Source: CAWFKW01 sp963816535 (GTDB lineage: Bacteria; Bacteroidota; Ignavibacteria; Tepidaquicellales; OLB5). Taken from it: a DNA stretch of 64,000 nucleotides. Positions 44,838 to 53,264 of this stretch are shown here, one piece after another (position 1 is the first letter of the stretch; each line of letters begins with the position of its first letter). The notes below the pieces were generated by a model. It had not been told where the DNA came from and did no database searches. It saw only the letters and a program-made list of their open reading frames with translations. The translations under genes were made by a program, and so were the position numbers. The stretch spans positions 1-64,000 of the forward strand of contig CAWFKW010000002.1 in NCBI GenBank assembly GCA_963816535.1, given 5' to 3'.

Positions 44838-45014
44838 AAACTTATTATATACGACATGCTAGGAAGAATAGTCTCAACCCTGGTCAACGAACAACTTATA
44901 CCCGGAACGTATGAAGCTAGCTGGGATGCAACCAACTTTCCTAGCGGAGTTTATTTTTACAGATTGCAGACGGAGTCGTACACAGGAACAAGAAAAATGG
45001 TTCTGATGAAATAA
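44808..45014 (+). CDS. Copy 2, detached C-terminal sorting domain
   Basis: 68 residues from GTG 44808, overlapping the stop of the main part as GTGA. It contains VKLIIYDMLGRIVSTLVNEQ, NFPSGVYFYRL and RKMVLMK, the second half of the sorting domain. It has no signal peptide of its own. Most likely the end of a single gene broken by the loss of one G; restoration by slippage at the G-run or coupled restart at the GTGA overlap is possible but speculative. Confidence 0.75.
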   Translation: MTALAGTEGVKLIIYDMLGRIVSTLVNEQLIPGTYEASWDATNFPSGVYFYRLQTESYTGTRKMVLMK

Positions 45015-45072
45015 TCAGTTAACCATAATGTCAGCAAAGCCATGATATTATTTATTAATTAATTTAACCAAA

Positions 45073-46452
45073 ATGAAAACATTTATTTACTCACTGGCCC
45101 TGGTTTTAATATTTTCATCTGCATTATTTTCACAAACGCCAAGCTGGCATGTGTTGCCGAATGCGCCGATTGGTTCCTCAAGGTATGAAGATGTTTTTTT
45201 TGCAAACCCTACAACAGGTTGGGTGATAAATATTTTAGGTCCGGTTTACAAAACAACGGACGGCGGTCACAATTGGGATACGTTAACTACTTTTCTGCAC
45301 CTGCTTTTAAGGAGCGCCGGCTTTTTCGATACACAGACCGGAATTATAGGCACGCTGGATTCAAACCACATTCTATACAGAACTACTAACGGCGGAACCA
45401 ACTGGACAGAGATAACAAACATATCAAATCCAAAACCCAAGGGGATCTGCGGAATATCAATAGTGAACAGCCAAACAGCTTATGCTTGCGGAAGATACAG
45501 TAGTCCGGGCAATATAATTAAGACAACTGATGCAGGCTTAACCTGGACCTCGTTTATCCTCCCCAGTTATGTTTTCTGTCTGGTCGATTGCTATTTCTGG
45601 TCTCCTGATTCCGGAATTGCTGTTGGTGGATTTGAAAATCAAGTAACCAGCGGACCAATGGTCTTATTAACAACCAATGGAGGAATTGTTTGGGATAGCG
45701 TTCATACAAGTACTTCCGGTAATTATTGCTGGAAGATATCTTTTATCTCAAGAAATATCGGTTATGTAAGTACAGAGAATTTTTCAACCCTGACTCATTA
45801 TTTCAAAACTACAAACGGGGGCTTGAATTGGGTTGATAAATCTTTTATGGTCTATGACGCCCAGGGAATCGGTTTTGCAAACGAAAACACAGGATGGATA
45901 GGCGGATGGGGTGACGGCCAGAATGGACCAACTTATGAAACAACAGATGCCGGCTTAAGCTGGCATTTAGCGGGTTTTGGATCTTTAATTAACAGGTTTA
46001 GATTTTTAAGCGACACACTGGCTTATGCAGTCGGGCAATCAGTATACAAATATACAAGCGAGCCAATTGGTATTCAGCCAATTTCAACAGAAATACCAAA
46101 ACAATTTTCGCTTGAACAAAATTATCCAAACCCGTTTAATCCAACGACGAAAATTAGATTTAATATCGCACCCCCTCTTGGCGCCAATGGCGCCCCTCTC
46201 CCCCTGACAGGGGGAGACGTGACTGCGTTAGCAGGAACGGTAGGGGTGAAACTCATTGTCTACGATATTCTTGGAAAAGAAGTCGCTACGCTTGTGAACG
46301 AACAACTAAACCCCGGAACATATAGGGTTAGCTGGGACGCTTCTAATTTTCCAAGCGGCGTTTATTTTTACAGATTACAAGTTGAACCGTCTGCCCGCTC
46401 AGAGCGGTCTGACGGATTTAGCGAATCAAAAAAAATGTTATTAATAAAATAA
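45073..46452 (+). CDS. Secreted YCF48-like protein, tandem copy 3
   Basis: 459 residues. Signal peptide, PSWHVLPNAP, propeller repeats and cysteines as in copy 1, though the ACGRYYCPG motif reads ACGRYSSPG, losing one cysteine. The sorting domain carries two in-frame inserts: a 26-residue segment (APPLGANGAPLPLTGGDVTA and onward) from the class A element after KIRFNI, and PSARSERSDG from a 29-bp palindrome before FSESKKMLLIK. Copy 4 begins 17 bp later with an almost identical signal peptide, which shows recent duplication. Confidence 0.88.
   Translation: MKTFIYSLALVLIFSSALFSQTPSWHVLPNAPIGSSRYEDVFFANPTTGWVINILGPVYKTTDGGHNWDTLTTFLHLLLRSAGFFDTQTGIIGTLDSNHILYRTTNGGTNWTEITNISNPKPKGICGISIVNSQTAYACGRYSSPGNIIKTTDAGLTWTSFILPSYVFCLVDCYFWSPDSGIAVGGFENQVTSGPMVLLTTNGGIVWDSVHTSTSGNYCWKISFISRNIGYVSTENFSTLTHYFKTTNGGLNWVDKSFMVYDAQGIGFANENTGWIGGWGDGQNGPTYETTDAGLSWHLAGFGSLINRFRFLSDTLAYAVGQSVYKYTSEPIGIQPISTEIPKQFSLEQNYPNPFNPTTKIRFNIAPPLGANGAPLPLTGGDVTALAGTVGVKLIVYDILGKEVATLVNEQLNPGTYRVSWDASNFPSGVYFYRLQVEPSARSERSDGFSESKKMLLIK
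46169..46248 (+). repeat. 80-bp palindromic element in copy 3 (class A, intact)
   Basis: CACCCC...GGGGTG ends and a 5C/5G stem (CTCCCCC-TGACA-GGGGGAG). It encodes the extra residues between the first and second strands of the sorting domain without breaking the frame. Confidence 0.85.
46387..46415 (+). repeat. 29-bp palindrome in copy 3 (class C)
   Basis: CCGTC-TGC-CCGCTC-A-GAGCGG-TCT-GACGG: two nested stems. Encodes PSARSERSDG in frame. The same element occurs at 49127-49155. Confidence 0.85.
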
Positions 46453-46469
46453 TTAATCAAATTAACAAA

Positions 46470-47804
46470 ATGAAAACATTTATTTACTCACTGGCCCTGA
46501 GTTTAATATTTTCATCTGCATTATTATCGCAAACATCAAGCTGGCACGTATTACCAAATGCGCCCTATGACCCAGGCAGACATGAAGATATCTTTTTTGC
46601 AAATCCTTCAACGGGTTGGGTAATAAATTTTCAAGGACCGGTTTACAGAACAACCGATGGCGGACATAATTGGGATACATTAACAACTTCCCTGCACAGT
46701 CTATTAAGAAGTACTGGCTTTTTCGATACACAAACGGGAATTATAGGGACTCTTGATTCTAACCACATTCTGTTCAGAACAACAAATGGCGGAACAAACT
46801 GGACAGAGATAACAAACATTTCAAATCCCAAACCGAAAGGTATCTGCGGAATATCCATAGTGAACAGCCTAATAGCCTACGCCTGCGGAAGATACAACAG
46901 TCCTGCAAATATACTGAAAACAGTTGATGGCGGATTATCATGGACATCATTGAGCCTTCCTCCATATGTTTGGTGCTTAGTAGATTGTTATTTTTGGTCT
47001 CCGGATTCAGGCTTGACAATCGGCGCATATGAAAATACTCATGATAGCGGTCCTCTTGTTTTATTAACAACTAACAGCGGGATTAGCTGGGATAGCGTAT
47101 ATGTAGCGCCGCATGGAACCCCCGGTTGGGGATGGAAATTTTGCTTCACTTCACGGAATACAGGATTCGCCAGCATCGAGAATAATTCAGCTGTATCGCC
47201 TTTTTTAATAACAACTAATGGAGGTTTAAACTGGGTATTGAAACCTTTTATGAATTATGACGAAGAGGGCATTGGATTTATTAATGAAAATACGGGATGG
47301 ATAGGAGGGTGGGGAGGTCCAACTTATGAAACGACTAACGGAGGATCAAATTGGCATTCTGCAGGATTTGGCTATAATATTAACCGCTTTAGAATTTTGA
47401 GCGATACGCTTGCCTATGCGGTAGGTCAAACAGTTTACAAATACACAAGCGAACCAATAGGAATTCAAACAATATCGGCTGAAATACCCAAACAATATTC
47501 ACTTGAACAAAATTATCCGAACCCGTTTAATCCAGAAACAAAGATAAAGTTTTCTATTCCAACCCCCCTCAATCCCCCCGAAGGGGGGAAGTTCAGCGCA
47601 AACCCCGCCGGGTCGGGACGCAGCGTGAGACTGATAATATATGATGCTCTGGGAAGAGAAATTTCCACCATAGTTAACGAACAACTAAATCCCGGTACCT
47701 ATGAGGTAAGCTGGGACGCTTCAAATTTCCCGAGCGGAGTGTATTTTTACAGACTGCAAACTGAAAGTTTCAGTGAATCTAAAAAGATGATATTAGTAAA
47801 ATGA
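46470..47804 (+). CDS. Secreted YCF48-like protein, tandem copy 4
   Basis: 444 residues; the signal peptide MKTFIYSLALSLIFSSALLSQ differs from copy 3 at only a few sites. Same propeller plan. The sorting domain (NYPNPFNPETKIKF) is interrupted after FSI by a segment from the class B element (TPLNPPEGGKFSANPAGSGR) and then resumes VRLIIYDALGREI. The distal loop is uninserted (TESFSESKKMILVK). Its stop overlaps the start of copy 5 by 4 bp (ATGA). Confidence 0.88.
   Translation: MKTFIYSLALSLIFSSALLSQTSSWHVLPNAPYDPGRHEDIFFANPSTGWVINFQGPVYRTTDGGHNWDTLTTSLHSLLRSTGFFDTQTGIIGTLDSNHILFRTTNGGTNWTEITNISNPKPKGICGISIVNSLIAYACGRYNSPANILKTVDGGLSWTSLSLPPYVWCLVDCYFWSPDSGLTIGAYENTHDSGPLVLLTTNSGISWDSVYVAPHGTPGWGWKFCFTSRNTGFASIENNSAVSPFLITTNGGLNWVLKPFMNYDEEGIGFINENTGWIGGWGGPTYETTNGGSNWHSAGFGYNINRFRILSDTLAYAVGQTVYKYTSEPIGIQTISAEIPKQYSLEQNYPNPFNPETKIKFSIPTPLNPPEGGKFSANPAGSGRSVRLIIYDALGREISTIVNEQLNPGTYEVSWDASNFPSGVYFYRLQTESFSESKKMILVK
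47563..47618 (+). repeat. 56-bp palindromic element in copy 4 (class B)
   Basis: Contains CCCCCC-GAA-GGGGGG (47574-47588) and a second GC-rich hairpin CCCCG...CGGG. Same insertion point as class A but unrelated sequence. Copy at 48924-48979. Confidence 0.85.
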
Positions 47805-49192
47805 GAAAAATTAAGTTAATACTCTTCATAATTATCATTGCTGGAAAAGTGACTTCACAAACGCCTTCATGGCACACGCTGCCCAATGCGCCCCAGGGCG
47901 GGGCCGCCGGAAGGTTTGAAGATATGTACTTTGTGAATTCTCTCACTGGGTGGATAGTTAATTATGAGGGCCCTGTATATAAAACTACAGACGGGGGAAA
48001 TAGCTGGATCTTTCTTGACAGCCTGCTTAACCCTGCACTTCGCAGTACGGGATTCTTTGATGCAAATAGCGGTATCATTGGAACCCTTGATTCAAATCAT
48101 GTTTTATTCAGAACTTCAAACGGCGGCAGCGCCTGGACTTTAGATACCGCGTATACCGGCACAAGGCCCAAAGGAATCTGCGGCATCAGCATCATAAATT
48201 TAACAACCGCTTTCGCATGCGGAAGATATTTCTGTCCCGCAAATGCGATTAAAACCACAGATGCCGGCATAAGCTGGGTTTCATACAGACCCGATACTTC
48301 GCTGGCAAGCTCGCTAGTAGATTGTTATTTCTGGTCGCTTGATTCAGGAATTGCGGTCGGAGGCTACTCGCCGGTAAACCAGTTCTATTCAGGGAAATCA
48401 GTTGTTCTTAAAACCGTTAACGGCGGAGTGAACTGGACAAGAGAATATATTTCATCAAGGAATAACGAGTGGTGCTGGAAAATAAATTTTATGAATGCAC
48501 AAACGGGATTTGTAAGTATTGAAAGAGGCTCTTCGGGAAATGTCTATTATCTGAAAACAACGGACAAAGGGAATTCATGGCAGGAGCAGCTTTTTGTGGC
48601 AAATTATGATGTGGAGGGTATAGGTTTTCTAAATGAGACCACCGGATGGATAGGCGGATGGGGATTTAACGAAAATGGGCCGACCTATGAAACAACAAAT
48701 GCAGGCGCTAACTGGCATCTTGCAGGGTGGGGAATAAATATGAACCGAATAAGGTTCATTTCGGACACGCTTGCTTATGCTGTTGGTCAAACAGTTTACA
48801 AATACACAAGTGAACCTATAGGCATTCAGTCAATTTCAACGGAGGTTCCAAAACAGTTTTCACTTGCGCAGAATTATCCGAACCCGTTTAATCCGGAGAC
48901 GAAGATAAAATTTTCGATACCAGCCCCCCTCAATCCCCCCGAAGGGGGGAAGTTCAGCGCAAACCCCGCCGGGTCGGGGCGAAACGTGAGACTGATAATT
49001 TACGATGTTCTAGGCAGACAAGTTGCAACTTTGGTCAATGAACAGCTAAACCCCGGGGCTTATGAAGTAACCTGGGATGCGGCAAATTATCCGAGCGGAG
49101 TGTATTTTTACAGACTGGAATCATATCCGTCTGCCCGCTCCGAGCGGTCTGACGGATACACTGAATCTAAAAAAATGCTGTTAGTAAAATAA
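47801..49192 (+). CDS. Secreted YCF48-like protein, tandem copy 5
   Basis: 463 residues, overlapping copy 4 by 4 bp. Signal peptide MRKIKLILFIIIIAGKVTSQ resembles that of copy 2 rather than copy 4, so the array has mixed ancestry. The propeller carries the cysteines GICGIS, ACGRYFCPA, LVDCYF and EWCWKI. The sorting domain has a class B insert (APLNPPEGGKFSANPAGSGR) after FSI and a class C insert (PSARSERSDG) before YTESKKMLLVK, so it combines the elements of copies 4 and 3. Confidence 0.88.
   Translation: MRKIKLILFIIIIAGKVTSQTPSWHTLPNAPQGGAAGRFEDMYFVNSLTGWIVNYEGPVYKTTDGGNSWIFLDSLLNPALRSTGFFDANSGIIGTLDSNHVLFRTSNGGSAWTLDTAYTGTRPKGICGISIINLTTAFACGRYFCPANAIKTTDAGISWVSYRPDTSLASSLVDCYFWSLDSGIAVGGYSPVNQFYSGKSVVLKTVNGGVNWTREYISSRNNEWCWKINFMNAQTGFVSIERGSSGNVYYLKTTDKGNSWQEQLFVANYDVEGIGFLNETTGWIGGWGFNENGPTYETTNAGANWHLAGWGINMNRIRFISDTLAYAVGQTVYKYTSEPIGIQSISTEVPKQFSLAQNYPNPFNPETKIKFSIPAPLNPPEGGKFSANPAGSGRNVRLIIYDVLGRQVATLVNEQLNPGAYEVTWDAANYPSGVYFYRLESYPSARSERSDGYTESKKMLLVK
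48924..48979 (+). repeat. 56-bp palindromic element in copy 5 (class B)
   Basis: CCCCCC-GAA-GGGGGG at 48935-48949. Nearly identical to 47563-47618, in the same loop and frame. Confidence 0.85.
49127..49155 (+). repeat. 29-bp palindrome in copy 5 (class C)
   Basis: Differs by one base from 46387-46415 (centre C instead of A), the same place in the sorting domain. Confidence 0.85.
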
Positions 49193-49259
49193 TCCGATTA
49201 AATTGGTGAGTTAAATCCATACGTCGACCGGAAACGTATATATTCTTAAAAGCGCCCTA

Positions 49260-49811
49260 ATGAAATTAATTTATGTAATTACGGTTATAACTCTAACCGG
49301 GCTATTTTGCCTGGCATTTGAATTCGCCGGCAACAGACCCCAAAGCGCGGGGAATTATGTCCATACGCCTGAATCAAAGCCGGCGCCCGAAATAAAGGCT
49401 GAGAAATGGATCAATACAGATAAAGCTCTCACGCTGGAATCGCTGAAAGGCAAAGTGGTAGTTATTGAATTCTGGACTTTTGCATGTTACAACTGTAAAA
49501 ATACATTGCCGTACATGAAAGCATGGTACGGCGAGTTTAAAAACAGCGACTTTGAAATGATAGGAATCCATTGCCCTGAGCTTGACAGAGAAAGAGATTT
49601 TGATAACGTGGCCGGCGCTGTAAAAGAATACGGCATCATCTACCCTGTTGCGATAGACAACGCGTTTTACAACTGGTACAATTATGATGTTAACGCATGG
49701 CCCACGCTGTTTATCATAGATAAATCGGGAAATATCAGGTACTCACACGTGGGCGAAGGCAGCTATAAGAAAACAGAAGAGAAGATCAGAGAGCTATTAA
49801 CGGAAAATTGA
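49260..49811 (+). CDS. Secreted thioredoxin-like (TlpA/redoxin) protein
   Basis: 183 residues. A hydrophobic N-terminus (about 1-20) exports it to the periplasm. The redox motif is FWTFACYNCKNTLPYM, active-site Cys76-Tyr-Asn-Cys79, and the cis-proline is in NAWPTLFIIDKSG. Between them lies the redoxin-type insertion (HCPELDRERDFDNVAGAVKEYGI). The CYNC variant and the WTFACYNC context resemble the thioredoxin domains found near NHL-repeat or DipZ proteins. It probably reduces or oxidises periplasmic cysteines; the conserved cysteines of the tandem YCF48-like proteins just upstream make them possible, unproven clients. Confidence 0.85.
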   Translation: MKLIYVITVITLTGLFCLAFEFAGNRPQSAGNYVHTPESKPAPEIKAEKWINTDKALTLESLKGKVVVIEFWTFACYNCKNTLPYMKAWYGEFKNSDFEMIGIHCPELDRERDFDNVAGAVKEYGIIYPVAIDNAFYNWYNYDVNAWPTLFIIDKSGNIRYSHVGEGSYKKTEEKIRELLTEN

Positions 49812-49967
49812 TATAGGTTATTTTGGGTCTTATATATCCAAAAAACTGTTTTTTTTCGAATTAATACTTATTAAGTTTAGCCAACTTCAGGAAAGGTAAT
49901 CTGTTGAAAATATAGTTATCATCTTTTAAATCCGGGATTTCACAAATCAAAAGGAGATAATTATATC

Positions 49968-51104
49968 ATGAAGACCTTATTTGTAATTCTCGCGGGAATT
50001 ATATTCCTGCACTCATCCGTACATTCACAAATCAAGTTATCAATTAAAGATAATTCCGAAGGCGAAGACTTTTTCAGCATGTCTTATGAACTAGGGTACG
50101 GAATTATGTCAAATTCGGAAATTATGAATGGCGGCCAGAAATACGGTCATATAGGCGGCATCGAACTGGCGCTGCACGGAAGAAGCCTCAATGAATTTTT
50201 CATTTCATACGATTTTCAGAAATTCATAAACACAGACGCAGGTAATCCGCTGACAATGAGCTATTTGTCAACCGGGCCGCGCATAAGATTATCGCAGGAC
50301 AGAGCTTACTTTATTGAAGGCGCCGTGGTCACCTACTTCCTAAACGGTTCTAAATATGTTTACTACTTCGGCGACCCGTACGGCTCTTATAATTTCCACA
50401 GAAGCACATACATGGGTTTTTCATTCGGATTCGGAAAGGAAATTGAATTCACCAAGTCTGTTCTGGCGGCGCTTTCTGTTAGATTCAACGGCATATTTGC
50501 TCCGCGCGGACCGGTATTTTCGTGCGGCCTCTTCAGCAGGTTCACTTTTAATACAAAAGACGCGCCTCTGAAAAAAACAAATGACGGCAGTTCCAATGAG
50601 CGCTGGGCGTTCACGCTCCTCGGAGGCGTAAACAACCCGGATTTTTTTGTGAACAGAACATTTAAATGGGGGCCAAGCTATGGACTTGAAGCGGCGCTGA
50701 AGACAAGTCAAAAAATGGAAACAACATTAACGCTGTTAAACGAAAGGTTTGAATTTATTTATCCTTATTTGTATGATGCTTTTAACCTTTCTTCCAGGCA
50801 AGATGACCACAATGCCTTAGAGATACTGGCAGGCGAAAGGGTGTTTTTAAACCGTGATGCCGTAAGCTCGTTCCTGAATCTCGGCGGCGGTATTTATACA
50901 AGCTATCCGACCGGCGGCAATACGCCCGGACATAAAAATTATTCAGATTCTTATTTTGGCGTTTATTTCGGAACCGGAGCGCTGTTTCATATATACAAAT
51001 CGCTGAGTATTGACCTAGGCTCAAAACTCAATATTTTGTTCACCGGCAAATACTCAATGGATTCTCATCTAAACGTTCTATCGGGCATACGAATAGGTTT
51101 GTGA
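49968..51104 (+). CDS. Hypothetical outer-membrane beta-barrel protein
   Basis: 378 residues, good ribosome site AAGGAG 13 nt before the ATG. Signal peptide at about 1-21 (ending VHSQ). The rest is rich in alternating Gly/aromatic strands (YELGYGIMS, IGGIELALHGR, GFSFGFGKEIEF, LGGGIYTSY, FGVYFGTGALFHIY) as in 12- to 16-stranded barrels. No named family recognised. It is followed 34 bp later by another secreted hypothetical gene, which may be cotranscribed. Confidence 0.6.
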   Translation: MKTLFVILAGIIFLHSSVHSQIKLSIKDNSEGEDFFSMSYELGYGIMSNSEIMNGGQKYGHIGGIELALHGRSLNEFFISYDFQKFINTDAGNPLTMSYLSTGPRIRLSQDRAYFIEGAVVTYFLNGSKYVYYFGDPYGSYNFHRSTYMGFSFGFGKEIEFTKSVLAALSVRFNGIFAPRGPVFSCGLFSRFTFNTKDAPLKKTNDGSSNERWAFTLLGGVNNPDFFVNRTFKWGPSYGLEAALKTSQKMETTLTLLNERFEFIYPYLYDAFNLSSRQDDHNALEILAGERVFLNRDAVSSFLNLGGGIYTSYPTGGNTPGHKNYSDSYFGVYFGTGALFHIYKSLSIDLGSKLNILFTGKYSMDSHLNVLSGIRIGL

Positions 51105-51138
51105 TTTATATTTCTGCGGTCGTTTGTTATATTTACGC

Positions 51139-51798
51139 ATGAAAAATATAATATTATTAACCCTGTTTCTGCTATGCGCAGGGACAAAACTGTGCAGCGC
51201 GCAGGACGGCGACATATATATTAACGAAGGCGAAACGGCGCAAATCTGCGGCAAGTACGTTACATTCGATGGCATCTGGCTGAACAACGGCGTTCGTATA
51301 GCGGATATTTCGATTATGGATAATATGAACCAAAAGCCGATTACCGGCGGATATAAAAACCACGATACGCTAAAGATCAGTGATGGTAATAAATGCACTT
51401 ACTATATTCATGACATTTATAAAAAAGGGATCTTTACAAAGGGCGTTATTGTAATTTCGCGAAGCCTGCCTGAAACAATGCTCTCAGTAATGCAGGGAAT
51501 TTTCCCGTTAAAAGACGGAGATGATATTTTTCGCGACAAACAATATGTGATATCAAAGATACAGGTTGATAAAGCGGGCGCTCCAACCGTGGAGATAAAG
51601 ATAACCCGTGAAGACCTTGATACTGCCGTTAATTTCCAAAAAGGCGCCGTTTTGTGGAGCGAGGGTTTTCCTCTCGAGCTGACGGAAATATCAACCGGCT
51701 CCGGGACATGCAGGTTTGAGGAGATGAAAAATTATTCTTATAAGACAGGAGACGTGATAAAGGGCGAAGATATAAACAAGCCGCCTGACGGGAAGTGA
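51139..51798 (+). CDS. Hypothetical secreted protein
   Basis: 219 residues from ATG 51139; the TTG at 51124 is less likely. Signal peptide MKNIILLTLFLLCAGTKLCSAQ. Not recognised. After the signal come two cysteines (AQICGKYVTF and NKCTYYIH), predicted mainly beta structure, and a segment ISRSLPETMLSVMQGIFPLKDGDDIF. It follows the barrel gene by 34 bp on the same strand. Confidence 0.6.
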   Translation: MKNIILLTLFLLCAGTKLCSAQDGDIYINEGETAQICGKYVTFDGIWLNNGVRIADISIMDNMNQKPITGGYKNHDTLKISDGNKCTYYIHDIYKKGIFTKGVIVISRSLPETMLSVMQGIFPLKDGDDIFRDKQYVISKIQVDKAGAPTVEIKITREDLDTAVNFQKGAVLWSEGFPLELTEISTGSGTCRFEEMKNYSYKTGDVIKGEDINKPPDGK

Positions 51799-51875
51799 AC
51801 CATTTGAAACAATAAAACGTTTATTAAACCGGGCATTAATAATCAGGTCCCCGCATCCAAGGGGTTGGAGAAGAA

Positions 51876-52367
51876 ATGAAAGAGCTTTTAGAAAAATACA
51901 CCGCATACAATCTTTGGGCAAATACCAAAGTCGCAGGTTTCACACAAAAAATTGAACCATCGCTGATAGATAAAGAACTTGTAAGCAGTTTCAAAACAAT
52001 CCGGCTTACGCTTTATCACATTTGGGATGCGGAAAACATATGGTACAGCAGGCTGCACGGAAAGTCGTTAACAAACTGGCCGAGTAAAAGTTTCCATGGG
52101 TCTATAGACGAATTCTATAAAATGCTTCTGGACCAATCCGCCAAACTTGCCGAGTATGTTTCGGCAAGTTCTGAAAAAGATCTGAAAGAGCATTTCACTT
52201 ATCAAAATATGAAAGGCGATAAGTTTACAGACTCGCGGGCCGATACAATCCTGCACTGCATGAACCACTCAACTTTCCACCGCGGGCAGGTAGTAACCAT
52301 GCTGAGAAACGTTGGATTTACAGAACTGACGTCGACGGATTATATTACGTTCACAAGAAAAAAGTGA
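51876..52367 (+). CDS. DinB-family metal-binding protein
   Basis: 163 residues of the four-helix DinB/YfiT fold. The three metal-ligand histidines are His48 (LTLYHIWDAE), His131 and His135 (CMNHSTFHRGQVVTML), the usual H-x3-H pair in the last helix. Members act as thiol-dependent transferases or have unknown roles in stress response; despite the name, they are not the DinB polymerase. Followed by its own terminator. Confidence 0.85.
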   Translation: MKELLEKYTAYNLWANTKVAGFTQKIEPSLIDKELVSSFKTIRLTLYHIWDAENIWYSRLHGKSLTNWPSKSFHGSIDEFYKMLLDQSAKLAEYVSASSEKDLKEHFTYQNMKGDKFTDSRADTILHCMNHSTFHRGQVVTMLRNVGFTELTSTDYITFTRKK

Positions 52368-52370
52368 AAT

Positions 52371-52388
52371 AGCGCTTTAGCGCTTTTT
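52371..52388 (+). terminator. Intrinsic terminator after the DinB-family gene
   Basis: AGCGCT-TT-AGCGCT followed by TTTT, 3 bp after the stop. Confidence 0.65.
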
Positions 52389-52441
52389 GCCTTCTGCTTT
52401 CTGCCTTCTCACTTTCTGCCTTTTGCTTTCTGCCTTTTCAT
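52385..52441. repeat. Pyrimidine-rich 14/15-nt repeats
   Basis: Repeated words CTTTCTGCCTT and TTTTGCTTTCTGCC with a period near 14-15. The reverse complement matches the AGAAGGCAAAAGGC repeat that encodes the KdsB N-terminus (34667-34702). Confidence 0.65.
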
Positions 52442-52532
52442 TTAATGTATACTGTATTTTCGCATATATTTGATTATTAATGTATTGTTATTTTTAACAT
52501 AGCATTATGTTAGAGAAGATAAATATAGAAGT

Positions 52533-53144
52533 ATGAAGAACACAATAGCTCTGGTAGTATTAATAATCATCAGCGTTATACTATGGATCCTTATATTCAT
52601 GAACTCGAAATCGCGGAACAAAAAGGTAAGGGAATATTTTGCGCAGCTTGCCGAGAAATACGGATTCAAGCTTGATGAATCTAATAAGGCGGGCAAAACT
52701 GTTTACCCGCTTCTAACCGGAATCTATAAGGGCAGACAGGTGGGCATCGGCTGCCTAACGGGCGGCGAAAATCAAAAAGAAACGAAGACTTACGTGCGAG
52801 TGGAGTGTTCGAACCGAAATCAAATGGATTTTCATCTTCGAAGGAGGCCAAAGAACGGAGTTATGCCATCAGCCGCCACGGTGAATATGATGGATGCCGA
52901 GTTTGACGAGAAATATTATGTAACAAGCGCGACTCCTAACCTTATATTTCCGGTATTCTCTTTTAATGTAAAGTACTCGCTGCTCCAGGCGCTGCATCTG
53001 GGCTTAAAGGGAGATATGACGCTTGGCAAAAATCTTCTTGATTACACCGAGTCAAAATTTATATCTGATGAAAATTCCAAAACCCGCGTTGAGCTAATAA
53101 TGCATATTCTATGCGACATAGCCGATGAGCTGGAAAAAAAATAA
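52533..53144 (+). CDS. Hypothetical membrane-anchored protein
   Basis: 203 residues. One N-terminal membrane helix (about 4-23), then a basic stretch SKSRNKKVREYFAQLAEKYGFKLDE and a soluble domain with strands around GIYKGRQVGIGCLTG and TKTYVRVECSN. No known family is recognised by eye. The spacing from neighbours (about 165 bp before, 120 bp after) suggests its own transcript. Confidence 0.6.
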   Translation: MKNTIALVVLIIISVILWILIFMNSKSRNKKVREYFAQLAEKYGFKLDESNKAGKTVYPLLTGIYKGRQVGIGCLTGGENQKETKTYVRVECSNRNQMDFHLRRRPKNGVMPSAATVNMMDAEFDEKYYVTSATPNLIFPVFSFNVKYSLLQALHLGLKGDMTLGKNLLDYTESKFISDENSKTRVELIMHILCDIADELEKK

Positions 53145-53264
53145 GTTTAAGTAAAGCAATTGGAATTTAATTATTCACTTCAATTTGCTAATTTCGCATT
53201 TTACAATTTTTATAAAATCATTTCTAACACAGTTTTTAATAGTATGTACGAGAAAGGTTCATAA

